Origin: RYN-230 sp963793825
GTDB taxonomy: Bacteria > Actinomycetota > Actinomycetes > Streptosporangiales > Streptosporangiaceae
Assembly: GCA_963793825.1 (NCBI GenBank)
Contig: CAWCBE010000016.1
Coordinates: 124,001-188,000 of the forward strand
Reading direction: 5' to 3'
Length of the DNA stretch: 64,000 nt
The notes beneath the pieces are model-generated. The model did not search any database. It saw only the letters and a program-made list of their open reading frames with translations, and was not told the DNA's origin. The translations under genes and the position numbers were made by a program. Each line of letters opens with the position of its first letter. The first letter of the stretch is position 1. This document shows, in pieces, positions 15,976-24,022 of the stretch.

Positions 15976-17444
15976 GAGTCGGTGATCAGCCAGCCCCGGT
16001 GGAACAGGGCCAGCCCGAAGCTCAGCCCGCTGGCCCCCGCCGGGACAGGCGGGGTCACCCAGGTGGCCTGCACCCAGCCGCTGGAAGCCGGGAGGTAGGG
16101 CCCGGACGTCCAGTACGCCCAGCGGCCGGAGGCGGTCCGGTAGTACACGGAGTACTGGATGTCCGCTGACGACCGGTACCAGCTGCTGAGGGCGTAGGCC
16201 CGGCCGGCGCGCACCGGCAGTGCGCACTGGCCGAGGTCGAACTGCTGCAGCAGCTGGGCGTCCCCGCTGTGGTAGGCGGTGACCGTCAGCCGTTCCGCCC
16301 ACCGGCCGGACTGTGCGTCTCTGGTCCGCTGCCAGCTGGCCAGGTTCCGCCCGTAGCCGCCGAGCATCCAGCACTGCGGCAGCACCGGGCCGCCGCGGGC
16401 CGCCTCGATCTGGGGGTTCACCGCGCCGGTCGGGCCGGCCGATTCCAGCGACGGGTTGACGAGCCCGTGCGGGGCCGCCGGCCGGGTTCGCTGGACCGCC
16501 CGGTCCGGGCCGCCGGTCACCTGGCTGACCGTCCGGACCACGGTGCCCTCCCCGCTGCGGCCGGCCAGCCAGTGCGCAAAGGCGTTCAGCATGGAGGCCC
16601 TGGTGGAAAGCGGGCCGCACTGCTGCACGCTGCAGATGTGATGGAAGATCAGCGGCAGCCAGCCGCCGCCCGCCCGTTCCGCGCGGGTGACCAGGCCCTC
16701 CAGGTCATGCAGGGTCCACGAGCCGTCCACCTCGCCCGGGGTGCGGATGCCCATGGGCGTGGCCGGGGGGATGCTCTCGGTGATCGTGCAGCCCGGGCAC
16801 CCGCCGTTGCGGAGGCCGGTGGTCAGCCGGGCGCTGTCGAATCCGCAGCTTCCGACGATCGCCTGGGCGCGGCGGTCGGCGGCCCCGCCGGGGTAGGCGA
16901 ACGAGGTGACCCGGAAGCCCCACCCGGTCAGGATGGCCCGGCTCATGCACGCCTGCCGCCGGGCCTCGGCGGGGGTGATTCCGGTCAGTTCCAGGTGGGA
17001 GACGGTGTGCGCGCCGATCTCGTCCCCTTGCGCCGCGAACCGGTGCAGCTGGGCCAGGGTCAGGTAGCCGGGCGTGCCGACCGCGCCGGTGATGATGTAG
17101 AACGTGCCCGCCATGTGGTAGCGGTGCAGGATCCGGGCCGCCGTGGCCTGGTCGGCATCCCCGTCGTCGAAGGTGAAGCTCACCACGGTCGGCCCGGCGG
17201 TCGCCGCCCGGGTGCCACCGGGGGCAGCCACTGCCCCGGCGGCCTGCGCCGGGGCGCCCCGGGGAGAGCGGCCAGGGCTGATGGGCTGGGCCCGGGCGGG
17301 GGCGCTGCCCGGCACGGTGGCCACGACCGCCAGCGCTGCCGCCGCCAGCAGTGCCAGCGGGCGCGCCGCCACGGCCGCGCCCGCGCCCGCCGTGCGGCGC
17401 CGGGCCCGGCCCGGCCGCCCGCGTGGCCATCGTGCCTGGCTCAC
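15798..17444 (-). CDS. Secreted, membrane-anchored polysaccharide deacetylase (NodB) with C-terminal carbohydrate-binding-like domain
   Basis: 548 residues. A signal-anchor-type hydrophobic stretch at 29-45 is followed by an Ala/Pro linker and a NodB domain: TFDDGD at 91-96 (catalytic Asp and metal Asp) and HTVSH (His146, His150), then FAYPGG and a FHHIC segment near 260. A second region (about 330-500) is rich in aromatic residues and beta strands, resembling a carbohydrate-binding module (YALSSWYRSS). A C-terminal transmembrane helix and an Arg-rich tail follow. It would de-N-acetylate an extracellular polymer, in line with the GT2 and GH18 genes of the same locus. The GTG start has GAGGGAGA upstream. 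Confidence 0.88.
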   Translation of the reverse strand: MSQARWPRGRPGRARRRTAGAGAAVAARPLALLAAAALAVVATVPGSAPARAQPISPGRSPRGAPAQAAGAVAAPGGTRAATAGPTVVSFTFDDGDADQATAARILHRYHMAGTFYIITGAVGTPGYLTLAQLHRFAAQGDEIGAHTVSHLELTGITPAEARRQACMSRAILTGWGFRVTSFAYPGGAADRRAQAIVGSCGFDSARLTTGLRNGGCPGCTITESIPPATPMGIRTPGEVDGSWTLHDLEGLVTRAERAGGGWLPLIFHHICSVQQCGPLSTRASMLNAFAHWLAGRSGEGTVVRTVSQVTGGPDRAVQRTRPAAPHGLVNPSLESAGPTGAVNPQIEAARGGPVLPQCWMLGGYGRNLASWQRTRDAQSGRWAERLTVTAYHSGDAQLLQQFDLGQCALPVRAGRAYALSSWYRSSADIQYSVYYRTASGRWAYWTSGPYLPASSGWVQATWVTPPVPAGASGLSFGLALFHRGWLITDSYRFGRAPADVARQVADGVVLAGLLAAAALAAARAIRRRRRAVKPVRPDGKRAASSSRP

Positions 17445-17467
17445 CGTCTCCCTCGGGTAATAAACCG

Positions 17468-17528
17468 CTTCCAGCCGCGACCCCCGGCCGCTGGCCTGCT
17501 GGCGACGCTAGGCCCGCGCGGCTGGAAG
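17468..17528 (-). promoter_or_regulatory. 12-base perfect inverted repeat upstream of the NodB gene
   Basis: CTTCCAGCCGCG at 17468-17479 pairs exactly with CGCGGCTGGAAG at 17517-17528, with 37 bases between. The structure starts 24 bases before the NodB start codon on the minus strand and lies 28 bases past the TDT transporter stop. It can act as a terminator for the TDT gene, as a leader structure for NodB, or as a paired operator. Confidence 0.5.
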
Positions 17529-17555
17529 GGAATCCCCCGCTGGGGTGAGCCCGGC

Positions 17556-18917
17556 CTACCCCAGCCGCGGCGCTCCAGCGGGCGCCGTGAAGGCGGGCGG
17601 CGGGGCGCCGGGCGAGGAGGCGGGCAGCGGGGAGGTCGGCGGGGCGGCCAGTGAGGCCGCCGGAGCGGGCGCCGGGGTGGCCGGCGGCCGGAACAGCTCA
17701 CCGCGCCAGCTGCCACGGACCGTGCGTACCCCGACCAGGATCCAGGCGGCCACCAGCACCAGGTACAGCGCCACCGCGGCGGCGCGGAACGCGGCCGACC
17801 CGGTATGCAGGGCCAGGGCGGTGCTCGCGGTGACGCAGGTGCCCACCGGGAAGGTAAAGGACCACCAGGTCAGGCTGAACGGCAGCCGGTCCCGCGCGGC
17901 CCGCACCGTCAGCGCGGTGGCCAGGGCGGCCCACAGGGCGGCGAAGCCCCACACCGGTACGCCGTAGACCACGCCAAACGCGGCGAACGCGGTGGCGTAG
18001 GGGGCCGGGAGCGCCAGGTGCGCCACCCCGCCCAGCAGGTTAGCGGCGGTGATGGACTGCCCCAGCGGGCCGAGCACGATCCACAGCGTGGGCACCATGA
18101 CCGCCGGGCCGACCGGGTGCCGGACCAGCCGCTGCCACAGCTGGGTGATCACGATCACGCTGGCGATCAGGCTGAGGCCGAACATCGCGTAGCAGGCCAG
18201 CAGCATGGTCAGCCGCAGCTGCCCGGGGGGCAGGTGCGGGATGAGCAGCGCCCCGGTGGCGGCGCTGACCATGGGCGGCACCACCGGCATCAGCCACCCG
18301 CCGAACGCGGCGTCCGGCGCGGCGCGCAGCCGGGTGAACATCAGGTAGGGCACGGCCAGGCTGCTGGCCAGGCCGCCCAGCGTGCCCAGCGGCCAGGCCA
18401 CGGCATCGATGACCAGCGCGGCATGGGCGCCGATCAGGCCGGGGCCGAGCAGTAGCGCCCCGGCCCCGACGGTGAGCAGGGCCATCGGGGGCGCCCCGTA
18501 GAACTGCACCATGACCGGGTTGCGGGCGTGGGCCAGGGCCGCCTGGCGGTGCCGGGCCCAGTGCACGGCCTCCGCCGCGGCCAGCACGATCAGCCACGCC
18601 GCGGCGGCCACCCAGATCACGGTGGCGAAACCGCGCAGCCCCGGCCAGCTCACCGGCAGGGTTGCCGCCGCGGTGGCCACGATGCCGGTGCCCATCACCG
18701 AGGCGAACCAGTTGGGTCCCAGGCTGGCGAACACGTCCGATGGGCGCTCCAGGTCCCGGAGCGGGCGGCGGCCGGAGGGCGGCCGGGTGGCGCCGGGCCC
18801 GGTGGGGCCGGGTGCGGTGGGGCCGGGTGCGGTGATGGCCGGCCCGGTGGTGCCGGGCGCGGCGAGGGGCGGGGCCTGAACGGGGGCCACGCCGGCCGGG
18901 GGGGCTTGCGTGCTCAT
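17556..18917 (-). CDS. TDT-family (tellurite-resistance/dicarboxylate) membrane transporter
   Basis: 453 residues with about ten membrane helices. The first begins NWFASVMGTGIVATAA, the signature start of the TehA/Mae1/SLAC1-like TDT family, and later helices follow the usual spacing. Members transport C4-dicarboxylates, sulfite or other anions. The N-terminal 60 residues are a low-complexity Pro/Gly/Thr stretch with TAPGPTG-type repeats not typical of the family. ATG at 18917 with GGAGG. It is divergently arranged with a LysR regulator 93 bases away, which likely controls it; in actinobacteria a LysR gene is often paired with this family. Confidence 0.87.
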   Translation of the reverse strand: MSTQAPPAGVAPVQAPPLAAPGTTGPAITAPGPTAPGPTGPGATRPPSGRRPLRDLERPSDVFASLGPNWFASVMGTGIVATAAATLPVSWPGLRGFATVIWVAAAAWLIVLAAAEAVHWARHRQAALAHARNPVMVQFYGAPPMALLTVGAGALLLGPGLIGAHAALVIDAVAWPLGTLGGLASSLAVPYLMFTRLRAAPDAAFGGWLMPVVPPMVSAATGALLIPHLPPGQLRLTMLLACYAMFGLSLIASVIVITQLWQRLVRHPVGPAVMVPTLWIVLGPLGQSITAANLLGGVAHLALPAPYATAFAAFGVVYGVPVWGFAALWAALATALTVRAARDRLPFSLTWWSFTFPVGTCVTASTALALHTGSAAFRAAAVALYLVLVAAWILVGVRTVRGSWRGELFRPPATPAPAPAASLAAPPTSPLPASSPGAPPPAFTAPAGAPRLG

Positions 18918-19010
18918 GAAACCAGCCTCCGCCCGGCGGCCTCGCCCCGGTAGCCGTCATCACCCTGTCAACCCACAACCGGCCCTTGTGGCCTCGGTTA
19001 TCGTGGTGCC
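18918..19010. promoter_or_regulatory. Divergent promoter region between TDT transporter and LysR gene
   Basis: A 93-base gap between two divergent starts. It is locally richer in A/T (around 18955-19005) than its surroundings, including TTATCGT near 18999. LysR regulators usually bind such a shared intergenic region. No exact T-N11-A dyad was pinned down. Confidence 0.4.
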
Positions 19011-20036
19011 ATGCCGTTGAGCCCGCACGTCCCCGGCCTGGGAGCGCTGGAGCTCTTCGTGTCGGTGGCCCGGCTGGGCAGCATCGGCGCCGCGGCCCGC
19101 CATGCCGGGATCAGCCAGCAGGCAGCATCGGCTCGGTTGCGCACGATGGAGGCCCAGGTCGGGGCGGTCCTGCTGGAACGTGACCCGCGTGGGTCACGGC
19201 TGACCCCGGCCGGCGCGCTGCTGGCCGACTGGGCGGCGCCCCTGCTGGACCTGGCCGGCGCCCTGGACTCCGGCATCGCCAGCCTCCGCCGGGCCCGGGA
19301 CACCCACCTCCGGGTCGCGTCCAGCCTCACCGTGGCGGAGCACCTGCTGCCCGCCTGGCTGGTGGCGCTGCGCAGCGACTACGAGCAGGCTGGCCGCACT
19401 CCGGCCGAGATAACCCTGGTCGCGGCGAACAGCGAGGTGGTGGCGGCCATGATCGCGGGACGCCAGGCCGACCTGGGCTTCGTGGAAGGGCCCGGGCCGC
19501 CGCCCGGCCTCCGGTCCCGGGTAGTGGCCACCGACCGGCTGGCCGTCGTCGTCCGCCCGGACCATCCCTGGGCCCGCCGCAGGTCCCCAGTCCGCCCCGC
19601 CGAGCTGGCCAGCACCCCGCTGGTCGAGCGGGAGGAAGGGTCGGGAACCCGCCAGGTGCTGCGGGCGGCGCTGCGCGTTGCCCTGGGCGGGGGCGGGGAA
19701 TGGGGCGGGGACGGGGAATGGGGCGGGGACGGGGAATGGGGCGGGGACCGGGAATTGGGCGGGGACGGGGAGCTGGCCGCCCCGGCGCTGCGGCTGACCA
19801 CCACGACCGCGATCCGGCAGGCGGTCCGGGCCGGGGCCGGCCCGGCCGTGCTCAGCCTGCTCGCCGTGCGGGAGGCCGTGGCCGCCGGGACGTTGGCCGA
19901 GGTGGCGGTGCCCGGAATCGACCTGGGCCGCCGGCTGCGGGCGGTCTGGGCGGGCGCTCCCCAGCCGCCGGCCGGCCCCGCCCGTGACCTGGTGGCGGTC
20001 GCGGCCCGGCTGGGAGCCCCGGCTGATTACGCCTGA
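19011..20036 (+). CDS. LysR-family transcriptional regulator
   Basis: 341 residues. The N-terminal winged HTH reads LELFVSVARLGSIGAAARHAGISQQAAS and RTMEAQVGAVLLERD, the LysR DNA-binding fold with the Gln-Gln recognition pattern. A type 2 periplasmic-binding-protein effector domain follows (SLTVAEHLLPAWL through FVEGPGPPPGL). Near residues 225-255 the effector domain is interrupted by five copies of a GEWGGD-like hexapeptide, absent from the family. It probably regulates the divergent TDT transporter. The insertion lies in a loop region, so activity may be kept. Confidence 0.88.
   Translation: MPLSPHVPGLGALELFVSVARLGSIGAAARHAGISQQAASARLRTMEAQVGAVLLERDPRGSRLTPAGALLADWAAPLLDLAGALDSGIASLRRARDTHLRVASSLTVAEHLLPAWLVALRSDYEQAGRTPAEITLVAANSEVVAAMIAGRQADLGFVEGPGPPPGLRSRVVATDRLAVVVRPDHPWARRRSPVRPAELASTPLVEREEGSGTRQVLRAALRVALGGGGEWGGDGEWGGDGEWGGDRELGGDGELAAPALRLTTTTAIRQAVRAGAGPAVLSLLAVREAVAAGTLAEVAVPGIDLGRRLRAVWAGAPQPPAGPARDLVAVAARLGAPADYA
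19686..19775 (+). repeat. 18-base tandem repeat in the LysR gene
   Basis: About five copies of GGGGCGGGGACGGGGAAT, an 18-base unit encoding GEWGGD. The first three are nearly identical and the last two are diverged (RELGGD, GEL). Frame is preserved. Confidence 0.8.
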
Positions 20037-20157
20037 TCCACCGGATCCGGAGCGGTCCAGGATGTGGCCGTCGGACGCCCGCCGCGCCGGGCGCCCGGGT
20101 CATCTGGCTCTCGTCTGCGCGCGGCCCGCGTGGTTCACTCCTGGTAGGGGGTGCGGC

Positions 20158-21066
20158 ATGGCGCACAAGAACGGCAAGGCGGCCAGCGGCAAGGCGGCCA
20201 GCGGCAAGGGCAGCCACGAGAACAGTGCGGCCGCGGACGGCGGGAAGGCTGGCCACGCGGCGCCGCGGCTGCCCCGGCGGCTGTACGAGGACGAGCTCTA
20301 CCGGCTGCAGGCCGAGCTGGTGAAGGCCCAGGAATGGGTCCGCGCGGAGCGGGCCCGGATTGTCGTGATCTTCGAGGGCCGGGACGCGGCCGGCAAGGGC
20401 AGCACGATCAAGCGGGTCACCCAGTACCTCAACCCGCGTGTCGCGCGGATCGCCGCGCTGCCCGCGCCGACCGAGCGCGAGCAGAGCCAGTGGTACTTCC
20501 AGCGGTTCGTCGAGCACCTGCCGGCCGGCGGGCAGATCGTGCTGTTCGACCGCAGCTGGTACAACCGGGCCGGGGTCGAGCACGTGATGGGATTCTGCAC
20601 CAAGGAGGAGTACGCGCGGTTCCTGCACACGGCCCCGATCTTCGAGCGGCTGCTGGTGGAGGACGGCATCCTGCTGCGCAAGTACTGGTTTTCCGTCAGC
20701 GACGCCGAGCAGCAACTGCGGTTCAAGTCCCGGCTGGAGGACCCCATGCGCCGGTGGAAGCTGTCCCCGATGGACCTGGAGTCAGTGACCCGGTGGGAGG
20801 ATTACTCCCGGGCCAAGGACGAGATGATGCTGCACACCGACATCCCCGAGGCCCCCTGGTACGTGGTGGAAAGCGATGACAAGCGGCGGGCCCGGATCAA
20901 CATGATCGCTCACCTGCTGTCCACCATCCCCTACCACGACGTGCAGCGGATGTCGCTGACCCTGCCGCCCCGGCCGGCGGCCAAGGGCTATATCCGGGTG
21001 CCGCGGGAGATGCAGACCTACGTCCCCGACCACGCGGCCACCCTGCAGCCGGCCGGCCGCCGGTGA
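20158..21066 (+). CDS. ppk2: Polyphosphate kinase 2
   Basis: 302 residues from the ATG at 20158, which follows GGTAGGGGG. PPK2 uses polyphosphate to phosphorylate nucleotides. Visible motifs are the Walker A FEGRDAAGKGST (about 72-83), RVTQYLNPR, TEREQSQWYFQRF, the Walker B VLFDRSWYNRAGVE, the lid GFCTKEEY and KYWFSVS. This is the one-domain class (about 230-300 residues), probably the ADP- or GDP-preferring group. The first 30 residues contain an AASGK repeat (15-base unit, 20176-20208) not found in most homologues. The gene stands alone and would act in the cytoplasm in energy or stress metabolism. Confidence 0.92.
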   Translation: MAHKNGKAASGKAASGKGSHENSAAADGGKAGHAAPRLPRRLYEDELYRLQAELVKAQEWVRAERARIVVIFEGRDAAGKGSTIKRVTQYLNPRVARIAALPAPTEREQSQWYFQRFVEHLPAGGQIVLFDRSWYNRAGVEHVMGFCTKEEYARFLHTAPIFERLLVEDGILLRKYWFSVSDAEQQLRFKSRLEDPMRRWKLSPMDLESVTRWEDYSRAKDEMMLHTDIPEAPWYVVESDDKRRARINMIAHLLSTIPYHDVQRMSLTLPPRPAAKGYIRVPREMQTYVPDHAATLQPAGRR

Positions 21067-21148
21067 GCGCCTCTCGGGTACCTGATCCGGGCCTGCCTGA
21101 GCGGGCGGGCCGTCTGGTCTAATAGGGCCAGCGACCGAACAAGGGACC

Positions 21149-21166
21149 GCCGCCCGGCCGGGCGGC
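21149..21166 (+). terminator. 18-base perfect palindrome between ppk2 and the PsiE-like gene
   Basis: GCCGCCCGGCCGGGCGGC is fully self-complementary and is followed by a pyrimidine-rich CTCTCCTGCTCCCC stretch. It lies 82 bases after the ppk2 stop. It may act as an actinobacterial type terminator without a T run, or be part of the leader of the next gene. Confidence 0.45.
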
Positions 21167-21232
21167 CTCTCCTGCTCCCCGGTGTTTGCGCTGCCACCTG
21201 GAACGACAGCCATCCGCGGCTGGAGGGATCTC

Positions 21233-21874
21233 TTGTCAGAGGCGAGGCACGCTCCTCCCCGGCCGGCGGCCCACGCCCCGGCTGACCCGGCGGCCGAGAC
21301 GGCGGCCGAGCCGCCGCAGCGGCCGGTGGTGGCGGCGTCCATCTGGGTCCTGGAGCACGCCCAGGACATCGTCACGGTGACGGTCGGCGTGGTGCTGATC
21401 GTGCTCGCCGCCACCCTGGCCGTCGACGGGGTGATCTCCTTCGTCACGGCGATCATGCACAAGCCGGACCACGTCTCCACCGCCAACGCCATCTCCCAGG
21501 CTGCCATCAACCTGCTGGACCGCGTGCTGCTGGTGCTCATCCTGGTGGAGATCGTGCACACCGTGGTGCTGTCGCTGCGGGCGCACCGCCTCGCCGCCCA
21601 GCCGTTCATCGTGGTCGGGCTGGTCGCCGTGATCAGGCGGATCCTGTTCCTGCTGAGCAACGAGAACACCATCCCCACCGCGGAACTGGCGCTGCTCATC
21701 GGCATGGTGGTCGCCTTCGTGGCTGCCTACCTCGCGGTGAGCCACTTCGAGCAGCGGCCGGGCGAGGAGGATTTAGCGCCGGGCGGGCAGCGGCCAGCGC
21801 CGGGCGCGGGGGAGATAGCGCCGGCCGCGGGGAACACGGTGGCCGCTGATAAGGTTGATGCATCTGGCGGCTGA
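21233..21874 (+). CDS. PsiE-like (phosphate-starvation-inducible) membrane protein
   Basis: 213 residues from a TTG at 21233 preceded by GGAGGGA; a GTG at 21182 has no binding site. Four membrane helices are visible: residues about 43-70 (VTVTVGVVLIVLAATLAV), 94-115 (LLVLILVEIVHTVVL), 125-150 and 160-180. The segment LLDRVLLVLILVEIVHTV with an Arg/Ile-rich loop FIVVGLVAVIRRILFLL is typical of the PsiE family. The function of PsiE is unknown. Adjacency to ppk2 suggests a phosphate link but they are separated by a palindrome. A Pro/Gly-rich cytoplasmic tail ends the protein. Confidence 0.8.
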   Translation: MSEARHAPPRPAAHAPADPAAETAAEPPQRPVVAASIWVLEHAQDIVTVTVGVVLIVLAATLAVDGVISFVTAIMHKPDHVSTANAISQAAINLLDRVLLVLILVEIVHTVVLSLRAHRLAAQPFIVVGLVAVIRRILFLLSNENTIPTAELALLIGMVVAFVAAYLAVSHFEQRPGEEDLAPGGQRPAPGAGEIAPAAGNTVAADKVDASGG

Positions 21875-21889
21875 GGTGCCGCCACTCCC

Positions 21890-21928
21890 GCGGGCGAGAC
21901 GCCCGCGCGGGTGCCTGGCTGCTGTTGT
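21890..21928 (+). terminator. Intrinsic-terminator-like hairpin after the PsiE-like gene
   Basis: GCGGGCG (21890-21896), loop AGA, CGCCCGC (21900-21906), followed after 12 bases by a T-rich stretch TGTTGTTTGTTT. It is 15 bases past the stop codon. It also lies in the leader of the DEAD-box helicase gene, so attenuation of the helicase is possible. Confidence 0.5.
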
Positions 21929-22023
21929 TTGTTTCCTCCCACGACGCGCCGCGGTTCCCGGTGAGCCCTGACCACCGGCCGCTGCTGTGCCCTGCCGCCC
22001 GGCCTCCGCACGCATGACCATGG

Positions 22024-23745
22024 ATGGAGTCCGTTTTGCCGCACAGCCCTGCCCGTCGCGCCGATCGCGCATTCGCCCCCAGCGGGAGCTCCGGCTCGCG
22101 CCGCCCGCGCCGCCCCTCCGGCGGCCGGCCGGCCTCCGAGGGTTACCGGGAGGGCGGCCGGCCGCGCCCGTCGGGTGAGCGCTGGGCTGGCCCGGATCAG
22201 CGCCCGCGCCCGGCTGGGCAGCGGTCGTCCCGGCCCGGCCAGCGCCCGCGCTCCGGCGGCCGTGGCCGCACTGGCCCGGCCGTGCCGCCGCGCTCCGCGC
22301 TGGATGACGCGCTGGCCGCCGCGCTGGCCGCCCCCGCGCCCGCCCCAGCCAGCTTCGCGGACCTGGGCCTGCCCGGCCCGCTGGTCGCCGCCCTGGCCGC
22401 GCAGGGCATCGACGCCCCGTTCGCGATCCAGGCCCGGGCGCTGCCCGATGCGCTGGCCGGCCGTGATGTCCTGGGCCGGGCCCAGACTGGTTCCGGTAAG
22501 ACCCTCGCCTTCGGCCTGCCCATGCTGGCCCGGCTGGCCCCGGGCACCGAGCCCGCGCCGCGCCCGGCGCAGGGCAGGGCCCCGCGCGGGCTGATCCTGC
22601 TGCCGACCCGGGAACTGGCGCGCCAGGTGGCCGACGTGCTCGTACCGCTGGGCCGCCCGTTCCGGCTGACGGTCACCGCCGTGTACGGCGGCGCGCCGCT
22701 CGGGCGCCAGGCCGACCAGCTCCGCCGGGGGACCGACATCGTGGTCGCCACCCCCGGACGGCTCATCGACCTGCTGGACCGCGGCGCCACCACGCTGGGC
22801 CAGGTCCAGATCACGGTCATCGATGAGGCCGACCACATGGCCGATCTCGGTTTCATGCCCGCCGTTACCCGGCTGCTCGACGCCGTCCCCCGGGACGGCC
22901 AGCGGATGCTGTTCTCCGCCACCCTGGACCGGGACGTGGACCGGCTGGTCACCCGGTACCTGACCAGCCCGGCCGTGCACGCGGTCGCCCCGGCGGCCGC
23001 GGCCGCCCAGGCCGCGGACCACCAGGTATTCGTGCTGCCCGCCCAGGACAAGCTGGCCGTCGCCACGGAGATCGCCGGCCGCCCCGGCCGGACGCTGTTC
23101 TTCGTCCGCACCAAGCACGGCGCCGCGCGGCTGGCCAAGCAGCTCACCCAGGGCGGTGCCGAGGCCGCCGCGATCCACGGCAACCTCAACCAGAACCAGC
23201 GGCAGCGCGCGCTGGACGCTTTCGCGGCCGGGTATCCCCGGGTACTGGTGGCCACCGACGTGGCCGCGCGCGGCCTGCACATCGACGATGTCGACCTCGT
23301 GGTGCACTTCGACCCGCCCAATGACCACAAGGACTACCTGCACCGTTCCGGCCGGACGGCCCGCGCCGGGGCGACCGGGACCGTGCTGGCCTTCGCGGAC
23401 CCGGGCCAGGTCAGGGAGGTGACCCGGATGCATGACGCCGCCGGTGTCACCGCCACCCGGCACCAGGTCCAGCCGGGGGACCAGGCGGTCCGGGAGATCG
23501 CCACCTCCGGCACGCCGATCACGCTGCCGCCGCCGTCCGCCGGGCCCACCAGTAGCGCCCCCCGGCGGGGCCGCCGCCCGGTGACCGGCCGTCCCGGGTC
23601 CCGGCAGCCGCGCTCGGCCGGCGTCAACGCCCGCACCGAGGGGGCGGTCCCGGCGCGCGGGCCCCGGCCCGGCGGGTCCTCGCCGGGCTACCGGGGAGGC
23701 CGTAGCGTTCCACGGCCGCCCACCGGGCTGCGCCAGGCCTCCTGA
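22024..23745 (+). CDS. DEAD-box ATP-dependent RNA helicase
   Basis: 573 residues (569 if the TTG at 22036, which has GGAG eight bases upstream, is used; the ATG at 22024 has none). The first 95 residues are Arg/Ser/Pro-rich and disordered. Then follow the Q motif (FADLGLPGPLVAAL...IQ), motif I AQTGSGKT, Ia PTRELARQV, GG, TPGRL, motif II DEADHM, motif III SAT, motif V ATDVAARGLH and motif VI HRSGRTARAG. A basic, Gly/Pro-rich C-terminal tail ends the protein. These helicases unwind RNA during ribosome assembly, decay or cold growth. The long leader (about 150 bases) contains a hairpin, so post-transcriptional control is possible. Confidence 0.93.
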   Translation: MESVLPHSPARRADRAFAPSGSSGSRRPRRPSGGRPASEGYREGGRPRPSGERWAGPDQRPRPAGQRSSRPGQRPRSGGRGRTGPAVPPRSALDDALAAALAAPAPAPASFADLGLPGPLVAALAAQGIDAPFAIQARALPDALAGRDVLGRAQTGSGKTLAFGLPMLARLAPGTEPAPRPAQGRAPRGLILLPTRELARQVADVLVPLGRPFRLTVTAVYGGAPLGRQADQLRRGTDIVVATPGRLIDLLDRGATTLGQVQITVIDEADHMADLGFMPAVTRLLDAVPRDGQRMLFSATLDRDVDRLVTRYLTSPAVHAVAPAAAAAQAADHQVFVLPAQDKLAVATEIAGRPGRTLFFVRTKHGAARLAKQLTQGGAEAAAIHGNLNQNQRQRALDAFAAGYPRVLVATDVAARGLHIDDVDLVVHFDPPNDHKDYLHRSGRTARAGATGTVLAFADPGQVREVTRMHDAAGVTATRHQVQPGDQAVREIATSGTPITLPPPSAGPTSSAPRRGRRPVTGRPGSRQPRSAGVNARTEGAVPARGPRPGGSSPGYRGGRSVPRPPTGLRQAS

Positions 23746-23795
23746 CCGGCCCGGCCGCGCATCCGGCGCGGCCGGACGGCGGGTCCCTGATCCAT

Positions 23796-23841
23796 GCCTG
23801 GTCAGTGACCCCGGGCCCGTCTCCCCGGTCACTGACCAGGC
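23796..23841. promoter_or_regulatory. 15-base perfect inverted repeat (strong hairpin) between helicase and methyltransferase genes
   Basis: GCCTGGTCAGTGACC at 23796-23810 is the exact complement of GGTCACTGACCAGGC at 23827-23841, with a 16-base loop. Related GGTCCCTGA words flank it on both sides (about 23782 and 23852). It sits in a 277-base gap after the helicase stop. There is no T run. It may be a bidirectional terminator-like hairpin or a repressor dyad for the downstream operon. Confidence 0.6.
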
Positions 23842-24022
23842 CCTCACCCGGTCCCTGACCCGGCCGCAAGGCCAGTTCCTTGCCGATGCGCTCGGGGCAT
23901 GCGAGGCTGGAGGGGAGTCCGGCTCGGCGGCGCCACGCGGGTGAACCACGTGCTGCCGCTCGTGATTCGCGACGACCTGGCCGCCCGAGAGGGAGCGTCC
24001 CGTTGGCCCAGTACGGAACGCG

